From contig CAMOLD010000067.1 in assembly GCA_946618395.1 (NCBI GenBank), positions 1 through 7,057 of the forward strand: a DNA stretch of 7,057 bases, in the 5' to 3' direction. Positions 1 through 5,920 of this stretch are shown in pieces. This stretch comes from an uncultured Clostridia bacterium. Its GTDB lineage: Bacteria > Bacillota > Clostridia > Oscillospirales > CAG-272. Within the stretch, counting starts at the first letter, position 1. Every line of letters begins with the position of its first letter. The notes under the pieces were generated by a model. That model had not been told where the DNA came from. It saw only the letters and a program-made list of their open reading frames with translations, and made no database searches. The position numbers were made by a program, and so were the translations under genes.

Positions 1-1839
1 ATCATCGGCGGTATCCGAGGCGATGAATTCCTCCACCGTTTTGCCGGTTGCCGCCTGGAACTGCGCGCGGTTGACATCCCCTTCAATGGTGCCCATGAAC
101 AATTTTGCCATAAACCGCTTAAAGTTCTTTTCGCCGGTATAGTCCACCGGGGTCTGCCCGCCGGTGTCCGAGGGGACAACGGTGTGCACTTCGTAGTTCA
201 ATTTGTGGTCGGGGCTATCATATTGCGGGCAGGTGATTTCCAGGTTGGAGGAGGAAAGTCCGCCGCGCTGGCTGGTTTTGCTGTTGTCCAGGTAGAAATC
301 ATACTGCTTTTCGCCAAACGTGAGGTGCAGTTCGCGCAAAAAGGCAAGGTCGGTGGAGAAATAGTAGGGGCTATACCACCGGCTCTGCTCCCATTCAACA
401 AACGAGAAATAGTAGGGATCCACCGCAACGATCATATCGCCGCCCCATTCAAACAGCATCTCGTTTTCGGTTGCGGCACGCGCGGGCGAATACACATAGT
501 AAACCTCCTGCCCAAGTTCCGCGTCGTAGGTCTTTTGGCTGATGAGAAGCCAGTTGTGAACGTAGGGTCCGGAGCCGTCCTCGGAAGCGCCGGTATTATA
601 ATAAAAGCTCAAACTGTAACAATTTTCGGAGAGCCCGTAATCGGCAAGGTCCGCATAGTCGGGCATGAGCTTTTTGCAGGCAAGATATTGAATTGTGTAA
701 AAACGCGCAAGAAGATCGCTGATTTCCAGATCATTGATAGAATAACCGTTGAAAATTTCGGTGTTGAGATTGACATACGGGGTTGTTTGATAAAGCGTAT
801 ATTCGCGCTCGGCAAGATCCTGGTAGGTAAACTGCGCAATGACCTGGGTTTCGCTTTCCTCGGTTTCCATGTCCACCGAGATCACCTTTTCAAAGGAGAA
901 GAGTTCTACCATCGGATAGGTCGTCTCCCCCAGCGAATAAAACGACGTTGGCGTTACCAGCGATTCCGCCGGGGAAAGCACCGCGGAAAGGTAGGCATCC
1001 AGGATATAAACGGCGTTGTGGTCGGCGCGCTTGACATAATAGCCCTCGCCGGTCACCGTCAGGTTTCCGACCAGGACGGTGTAGCTGTTCCCGCTCTTGT
1101 TGGTAATGGTGTAAACCGCCGGCGGATTTTGGGCGTTGGTTGGGTCAAGCCCGTAGGCGGCATAGTTCACGCTGCCGTCCGCAAGGCGCGGGACAGCGGG
1201 AGAGGAAAGATCCAGCTTCTGCCGGGTCAGGGTATAGGCGCATTGGGCGCGCAAATAGGCAAACGCCTGGGCGTCCACCGGGGTAAGGCAAAGCGCCCAA
1301 TCCTCGCCGGTGAAGAGCGAAAGACTGACATTGCTTCCCTCTTTTTGCAAGCGGAATTTGCCGGTGCTGTTTTGAACCTCCAAAGAGGCAAAGTCCGATT
1401 CGGAAATGCGGGGGAACATCAAAAGCCGGGATTTGGTTGCTCCGGTTTCGGCAATCTCGTCCCCTTCGGTGTCCACCGAGGCATAAAGCGTTACCTCGCC
1501 GGTTGCGGTGTTGACGCGGTATTGGTTGCCGCCGCTCTCGGTTTCGTAAATGGCAAAGGATTTGGCGTTCCCCTCGCTCTCGGGCGCGAGTTCCATCTTT
1601 TCGCCTTTTTTGTTGTAAAGCGCGTAAAGCCCGGTTTTGGGGTCGCGCTTGACGGTGTATTTCACCGTTTGCACAGCGCCGTTTTCATCCACGTAGGTGT
1701 CTTTGACAGTGTAAATTTTGACCAACCCCGCGGCAATGATTTGCGCCGCGATGAGCAACACCAGCACCCCGGCAAGCACAATGACGGCAACCGTTTGCCG
1801 GCGCAAGCCGGTTTTTTCCTTTTTCGTTTCGGTTTTCAA
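1..1839 (-). CDS. DUF4340 domain-containing membrane-anchored protein (C-terminus cut by window edge)
   Basis: The frame is open from a TTG at 1839 to the window edge, giving 613 residues with no stop; the C-terminus is missing. The TTG is chosen because AGGAGG lies exactly 10 bases upstream, the same spacing as in the preceding gene, and because the N-terminus then reads as a short basic stretch (KKEK, RR) followed by one hydrophobic helix at about residues 16-40. The rest should lie outside the membrane. Residues about 138-290 fit DUF4340: FPRIS, a Trp at 181, YGLDP at 229-233, LVGN, then GYYVK and VYILD. A second YGL at 401-403 is followed by a similar strand pattern (LLIS, VYYVYS, MIVAVD), suggesting a second diverged repeat. 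The outer region is rich in Tyr, Thr and acidic residues. DUF4340 proteins are commonly encoded beside GldG-type ABC genes; their biochemical role is unknown. I infer an extracytoplasmic partner of the transporter encoded upstream. Confidence 0.82.
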   Translation of the reverse strand, partial: MKTETKKEKTGLRRQTVAVIVLAGVLVLLIAAQIIAAGLVKIYTVKDTYVDENGAVQTVKYTVKRDPKTGLYALYNKKGEKMELAPESEGNAKSFAIYETESGGNQYRVNTATGEVTLYASVDTEGDEIAETGATKSRLLMFPRISESDFASLEVQNSTGKFRLQKEGSNVSLSLFTGEDWALCLTPVDAQAFAYLRAQCAYTLTRQKLDLSSPAVPRLADGSVNYAAYGLDPTNAQNPPAVYTITNKSGNSYTVLVGNLTVTGEGYYVKRADHNAVYILDAYLSAVLSPAESLVTPTSFYSLGETTYPMVELFSFEKVISVDMETEESETQVIAQFTYQDLAEREYTLYQTTPYVNLNTEIFNGYSINDLEISDLLARFYTIQYLACKKLMPDYADLADYGLSENCYSLSFYYNTGASEDGSGPYVHNWLLISQKTYDAELGQEVYYVYSPARAATENEMLFEWGGDMIVAVDPYYFSFVEWEQSRWYSPYYFSTDLAFLRELHLTFGEKQYDFYLDNSKTSQRGGLSSSNLEITCPQYDSPDHKLNYEVHTVVPSDTGGQTPVDYTGEKNFKRFMAKLFMGTIEGDVNRAQFQAATGKTVEEFIASDTADD

Positions 1840-1849
1840 AACGCCGAAT

Positions 1850-1855
1850 CCTCCT
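1850..1855 (-). promoter_or_regulatory. Ribosome binding site that fixes a TTG start
   Basis: A perfect AGGAGG on the minus strand lies 10 bases before the TTG at 1839-1837. No ATG or GTG in this frame lies close to it; the next in-frame ATG is beyond the membrane helix, at about residue 82. The purine-rich context (AACGAAAGAAAGGAGGA) nearly repeats that of the preceding gene. Confidence 0.85.
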
Positions 1856-1869
1856 TTCTTTCGTTTTTG

Positions 1870-3534
1870 TTATCTCGCCTTGCGGCGGCGGATCAGCACA
1901 AAAATTCCAAGCCCCAAAGCAACGGTTGCCGGAATGATTGCCAGAATGATTCCGGCGGTGCGGTTGCCGCCGTCGGTGTAATAATTGCTGTCCATATTGG
2001 TTCGGTGCAGCCATTCGGGCGCAAAGCCGACCGCATAGTTATCCTGCGACATTCCGCGCATGATCTCCAAAAGCAGGTCGGTGTTTCCGTAGGCGCTTGA
2101 GCGAAGCAATTCATCTTTGGCAAAATCGGTGGAGCCGAACACGCAAAGCATGGAATCGCGGTTGACGGAAAGACCAAGGTTGCCCTCTTTTTGGGAATCA
2201 TAGCGGTAGGTCAGGGTTGCCAGCGTATAATTGCCGCGCGCGTCGGTCACATCGGGCAAAACCGCGCCGGTTTGGTCAACCGCCTCGGCATACGCCATGC
2301 GGTCGGCGCCGGCGGAACTGAAGATTTTATAAACGGCGCGCCATTCGTCGTTCTTGGCGTATTTGCCGAATTCGTAGCGCCCGGTGGTTTCGGTTGCGGT
2401 GGAGATCTCCAAATGATAGGTGGCGGAAAATTCCAGCGGCATTGCGTTGGGGAAAACCACCTTGGGGGCAACGCCCTGCGCGCGCATCTTTTTGGTGATG
2501 GAAGCGCCCGAGCCTGCGGTTTCATATTGGGCAAGAACCGCTCTTCCTGCGCTGTCCACGGCGTCATTTGGGGAAACAACACGGTAAGAGCCCAGCGTTT
2601 CCAGCTCGTTTTCCGGGTTTTGGTAACGCGCAAACCGAACGCCCCATTCCTCCAGGAAGGTTTCCAGATTGGGAAGCACCGGCGTTTGCGGATTGGCAAA
2701 CAGGAACAGGGAGTTTGCGTTTTTCATATAGACGTCCAGCTTGCCGAGTTCGCCGCCGTCCCCGGAAAGAGGATTGCCGGCAGAAAAATCGGTTTGCGGA
2801 TCAAAAACCAAAATCATGCGGCATTCCTCGGGAATTTGCCCGGTGGCAAGGTCCAGCGTTTGAATGCTGAAACCCGCGCCCTTGACCGCCGCCAGCAATG
2901 CGGCATAATCCGTCCCTTCGGCAAGCGGCTCGCCATGGTTGGTTGTCACACAGCAAACCGGCGTTTCCACCCGGGTAATGGCGCGAACGGCTTTGACAAA
3001 GGTCTTTTCGCCGCTGTATGCCCAGGGATCGTCCGAATCGTCGGAATAGGTATAAAAGCTGCTTGCGTGGAGCACGCGAAACTCGGTCCCGCAGGAAACG
3101 ATGACATCGGTTTGATAGATGGTGGAATAGGAATTGACGCGGTAGGCGTCCACCGAAGAGGGGTTGGACCAAACGTCCGCCGTTTTCAGGTCAATGAACG
3201 CCGGGAACTTTTTAGCAAGCGCGCGCGCCGTATAGTAAACGTAGCGCAGTTGCTCGTTTTCGGTCAGAATATCCGCGTCGGCACAAAAGAGGATGGTCAC
3301 CTTTTGCGCGTCTGTGCCGCTTGCAACCGCTTTTGCCTCGTCCACCGTTTGTTTCATCAAATCAACGGTTTCTTGGTTCAGCCGATACATGGATTCGTTG
3401 GTCAAATCCCAAAACAGCAGTCCGCCGCCGAACAGCGCCGAGGCGCCGATATTCAAAAGAATGACCGCGGCAAGCACCGCCGCCGTAATTGCAAAGGCTA
3501 TTGCGCCGCGTTTTGCAGAGTGGGGAAAGCGCAT
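1870..3534 (-). CDS. GldG-like ABC transporter auxiliary protein (second paralogue)
   Basis: This 554-residue protein has an N-terminal helix at about residues 10-33, a large outer domain, and a C-terminal helix at about 527-548 followed by RRRKAR, so both ends should be anchored with the tail in the cytoplasm. After the first helix comes YRLNQET (50-56), matching the Y-x-L-x-x-x-T signature I associate with GldG proteins. The ABC_transp_aux type core shows AYSGE (172-176), TTNHGE (197-202), IPEEC (234-238) and a hydrophobic strand ending FDP. A later AYGNTDLLL (481-489) is shared with the neighbouring paralogue. In Bacteroidota, GldG works with GldF and GldA; its exact function is unsettled, and a sugar- or polymer-related role is only a guess. 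The ATG has AGGAGG 10 bases upstream, and the gene lies 27 bases after the first paralogue. It is cysteine-containing (C84, C148, C194, C195, C238), which is notable for an outer domain. The family is well supported; the substrate is unknown. Confidence 0.86.
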   Translation of the reverse strand: MRFPHSAKRGAIAFAITAAVLAAVILLNIGASALFGGGLLFWDLTNESMYRLNQETVDLMKQTVDEAKAVASGTDAQKVTILFCADADILTENEQLRYVYYTARALAKKFPAFIDLKTADVWSNPSSVDAYRVNSYSTIYQTDVIVSCGTEFRVLHASSFYTYSDDSDDPWAYSGEKTFVKAVRAITRVETPVCCVTTNHGEPLAEGTDYAALLAAVKGAGFSIQTLDLATGQIPEECRMILVFDPQTDFSAGNPLSGDGGELGKLDVYMKNANSLFLFANPQTPVLPNLETFLEEWGVRFARYQNPENELETLGSYRVVSPNDAVDSAGRAVLAQYETAGSGASITKKMRAQGVAPKVVFPNAMPLEFSATYHLEISTATETTGRYEFGKYAKNDEWRAVYKIFSSAGADRMAYAEAVDQTGAVLPDVTDARGNYTLATLTYRYDSQKEGNLGLSVNRDSMLCVFGSTDFAKDELLRSSAYGNTDLLLEIMRGMSQDNYAVGFAPEWLHRTNMDSNYYTDGGNRTAGIILAIIPATVALGLGIFVLIRRRKAR

Positions 3535-3544
3535 CTTCCGCAGT

Positions 3545-3550
3545 CCTCCT
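3545..3550 (-). promoter_or_regulatory. Ribosome binding site of the second GldG-like gene
   Basis: A perfect AGGAGG lies 10 bases before the ATG at 3534-3532, inside a 27-base spacer. The spacer reads AACGAAAGGAAAGGAGGA at its 5' side, nearly the same as the spacer before the DUF4340 gene. Confidence 0.8.
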
Positions 3551-3561
3551 TTCCTTTCGTT

Positions 3562-5112
3562 TTAATCATGTTTGCGCCGCAGAAGAACCGGCACGGCGAT
3601 GGACGTAACGACAACCACCGGCAAAAGGATCAACGCCGCCGTCCAACCAATGCGCTCCGCGCGGGAAAGCCCGTGCATGACCGAAGAGGGGAACGCCGCC
3701 GCCGGAATTCCGGCAACGGTGGTGTTTCCGTTCATTTTTTCGGTAAGACGAAGCAGAAGATCACCGTTTCCGTAGGCGGTGGGTTGGAGCCATTCCCGGG
3801 TTGCAAAGTTGACCGAGAAGACCACCGCAACGCGCGAAACGCCGCCTTCCAGTGTCTGCTCGCTATAAGCCATCAGCCCAACGGGGTCGGCGTCCACCGC
3901 CTTGCCGTTTGCCCAGGCAACCGCGCCCGAACCGCTCTCATAAAGTGCGGTGACGCGGCGGTTTCCTTTTTCATAGGCACCGTCCGCCGCCGGAACAAAG
4001 CCGGAAGCAACGCGAAAACCGCTCGCGCCCGGAAAAACGGGCGTTTGGGAAACACCCTTGGTCACCTCTCCGGCAAGTCCGTTTTGGTTCTTTTTGCCGG
4101 GAATGGTGTAGCCGTCCGAGGTCAACGAGCTCATGTCATCGCGGATCATATAGCGGTAGTCCGCCGTTTCGCCGGAGGCATAGCAGGGGGCAATTCCCCA
4201 TTCCGAAAGGTAGGCGTCCAGGTTTTTCAAGTTGGGCGTGCGGCTCTCCAAAAAGACCAGGAGCGCGCGGCCGGGGACCGACAAAAAGGAATCCAGAATT
4301 TCTTTTTCGGAAATAGCCGAAACCGCGCTTTTTTCCGCCAGGTCGTTGTTGGGGTTAAAGCAAACGAGCAAACTGCATTCTTCCGGAATGACGGATTTTG
4401 TCAGATCCACAAAATCCAGCCGGTAGCCGGCGTCATCCAGCAAATAGAGGACTTCGGTATCGTAAAACACCTCGCCGTGATTGTTGGTCAGGCAGGCGAC
4501 CGGCGCGTTGGGAGCCGTCGCGCGCAAAATTCCGGCGGCAAGTTTGCGCTCCCCGGCGTATGCTGTTGGGGTGGAGGAATCGCTCCCCTCCCATTGGAAA
4601 AATTCACGAATCGAATAGGCGCGGTGATAGGTGCCGAAGGTGATGATCACGCTGGTGGTTTGCAGGGTGATCTCCTGTTCGGTCGCGGTTCCGGTCTCGG
4701 AGTCGATCACCGTGGAAGTCAGGTATCCGGCAACACTTCCGGGATCGTGCAGAATGTCATGGTAAACAATCTCAATCCGTTCATCGCGCCCGGCAAATTC
4801 TTTTGCGGTTGTATAAACGTAGGAACTATACGTCCCGGCTTCCAGGTTTTCGGGACTATCGCAAAAATGGAGCTGCACCTTTGCGCCCTCGGTAACCCCG
4901 GCGGCATCCAACGCCGCTTTGACCAGCGCCGCCGACTTTTCGCCCACCGGGAAGGTTTGCGCGGGGTGCATATCCGCCGCCCAGCCGTAACGGGCGGCAA
5001 GCGTTCCAAAGAGCGTGTTTGCCAGCAGAACGCAAACCAGGAGAAGCACGGTGAGCAACACCGAGATTCCGCCGTATTTTGCCCTTCGGTTTTTGAAAAA
5101 CTGCTTTTTCAT
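3562..5112 (-). CDS. GldG-like ABC transporter auxiliary protein (first paralogue)
   Basis: I start this 516-residue protein at the ATG at 5112 (MKKQFF), not at an in-frame ATG at 5154. The latter lies inside the end of the permease gene and lacks a good ribosome site, whereas 5112 is preceded by AGGAGAGG. A basic N-terminus leads into a helix at about residues 16-35; the C-terminal helix is at about 490-511, followed by RRKHD. The outer domain matches the second paralogue block by block: AYAGE, TNNHGE (209-214), IPEEC (242-246), FNPNNDL, LxxYLSEWGI, and AYGNGDLLL (446-454). It differs where the other has YRLNQET: here the site reads FPVGEKS, so the GldG signature is degraded. It also carries an extra acidic/Thr-rich segment (DSETGTATEQE) in the first half of the outer domain. 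The likely role is an extracytoplasmic part of the ABC complex, possibly pairing with the next gene product as a heterodimer (inference). Confidence 0.85.
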   Translation of the reverse strand: MKKQFFKNRRAKYGGISVLLTVLLLVCVLLANTLFGTLAARYGWAADMHPAQTFPVGEKSAALVKAALDAAGVTEGAKVQLHFCDSPENLEAGTYSSYVYTTAKEFAGRDERIEIVYHDILHDPGSVAGYLTSTVIDSETGTATEQEITLQTTSVIITFGTYHRAYSIREFFQWEGSDSSTPTAYAGERKLAAGILRATAPNAPVACLTNNHGEVFYDTEVLYLLDDAGYRLDFVDLTKSVIPEECSLLVCFNPNNDLAEKSAVSAISEKEILDSFLSVPGRALLVFLESRTPNLKNLDAYLSEWGIAPCYASGETADYRYMIRDDMSSLTSDGYTIPGKKNQNGLAGEVTKGVSQTPVFPGASGFRVASGFVPAADGAYEKGNRRVTALYESGSGAVAWANGKAVDADPVGLMAYSEQTLEGGVSRVAVVFSVNFATREWLQPTAYGNGDLLLRLTEKMNGNTTVAGIPAAAFPSSVMHGLSRAERIGWTAALILLPVVVVTSIAVPVLLRRKHD

Positions 5113-5122
5113 CTTGCGCGTT

Positions 5123-5130
5123 CCTCTCCT
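5123..5130 (-). promoter_or_regulatory. Ribosome binding site deciding the start of the first GldG-like gene
   Basis: AGGAGAGG on the minus strand directly follows the permease stop codon (TAA at 5134-5132, overlapping by a few bases). Its GAGG end is 10 bases before the ATG at 5112. This supports the 516-residue product over the 14-residue longer alternative. Confidence 0.75.
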
Positions 5131-5131
5131 T

Positions 5132-5905
5132 TTAGCCCCAGCGGCGCTTTTCATAAACGCGCACCGTTAAAAAGACGAAGACAAACGCAAGGGAGAGATA
5201 ATAGAACATGGCGGCAAAATCAAAAATGCCGTTGGTAAAGTTTGAAAATCTGCCCAGCACCGAAACCCAGTTGAGCGCCGTGCGGATCCAGGCAAAGCGA
5301 ATCCAGGGTTGCCCGTCGGCGTCGGTGATTTGCGTCAGCAGACCGATCAGGGTCATGGCGCCGATGACGCCGATGGAAACGACCGCCGCCGAAAGCTGAT
5401 TTTCGGTGAGCGAGGAGATAAAGGTTCCAACGGCGATCAACGCCGCGCCAACAAGCAAAAGGGCGAACACTCCGCCGAAAAGTTCGCCGGTGGCGGGCCC
5501 GATCAGCGATTGGAGCGATTCGGTCTCATCGGCGCGCTCGGCAGCGGCAATGACGTAAAGCGGAATGAAATTGATGCAGGAAGCCAGCACGCCGGCGCCG
5601 TAAACGGTCAGCGCGGCGAAATATTTGCCCAGCACCATTCCCGTCAAGGTGACGGGCGCGGTCAGGAGCAACTGCTCGGTGCGCATCTTCTTTTCTTCGG
5701 CAAACAGGCGCATGGTGAGCAGCGGGATCAGCACGGCCAGAGCACCCACCAGGATGGTAAAATACAGCGCGGTGCTATAGGTTGCGCTACCCAAAACGGT
5801 AAAATAGAACAGCGCCGCGGCGGCAACCAGAAAAACGCCGAGATAGATATACCCGATGGGATTGATGAAATAGGAGCGGAGTTCCTTGCGGTAAATGGCT
5901 CTCAT
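5132..5905 (-). CDS. ABC-2 type transporter permease, GldF-like
   Basis: This 257-residue integral membrane protein has about six helices: roughly residues 17-38, 46-65, 90-118, 143-164, 171-190 and 229-250. The N-terminal IYRKELRSYFINPIGYIY is the usual opening of GldF-type permeases. The loop after helix 2, with MRLFAEEKK (65-73) and TEQLLLTAPV (76-85), is the highly conserved cytoplasmic coupling region of this family. SSLTENQ (164-170) between helices 4 and 5 and the C-terminal VYEKRRW are also typical. It is the membrane channel partner of the ATPase encoded just upstream, with 15 bases between the two genes and an AAGGA site 8 bases before the ATG. One permease gene is present, so the transporter is probably a homodimer of this protein with two ATPase subunits. 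Length is normal for the family. The substrate cannot be read from the sequence. Confidence 0.94.
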   Translation of the reverse strand: MRAIYRKELRSYFINPIGYIYLGVFLVAAAALFYFTVLGSATYSTALYFTILVGALAVLIPLLTMRLFAEEKKMRTEQLLLTAPVTLTGMVLGKYFAALTVYGAGVLASCINFIPLYVIAAAERADETESLQSLIGPATGELFGGVFALLLVGAALIAVGTFISSLTENQLSAAVVSIGVIGAMTLIGLLTQITDADGQPWIRFAWIRTALNWVSVLGRFSNFTNGIFDFAAMFYYLSLAFVFVFLTVRVYEKRRWG

Positions 5906-5920
5906 TGCGTTCTTCCTTTC

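Noticed and set aside
184..840. Smaller open frames in other phases across the window (for example minus-strand frames near 198-428 and 609-839, plus-strand frames near 6312-6707).
   Set aside because: All overlap well-supported genes in another frame, have skewed compositions and lack ribosome sites.
184..2100. A long open frame on the plus strand (638 codons) opposite the DUF4340 gene and the end of the second GldG-like gene.
   Set aside because: It is in exact codon-to-codon antisense register with the minus-strand genes, so it stays open only because those genes avoid TTA, CTA and TCA codons. Its product looks like an Arg/Gly/His-rich random translation, and it spans an intergenic boundary. 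It ends at 2098-2100 where the real gene uses a TCA serine codon.
5113..5154. Upstream in-frame ATG at 5154 that would lengthen the first GldG-like protein by 14 residues and overlap the permease gene.
   Set aside because: The added residues are merely basic, no good ribosome site precedes it, and the ATG at 5112 has AGGAGAGG placed correctly.
2191..5238. A very long open frame on the plus strand (1015 codons) opposite both GldG-like genes and the end of the permease gene.
   Set aside because: Same antisense register effect: the two GldG-like genes share one frame and rarely use TTA, CTA or TCA. The translation shows no recognisable domain or plausible fold and has no ribosome site that stands out, while the minus strand encodes clear protein families.
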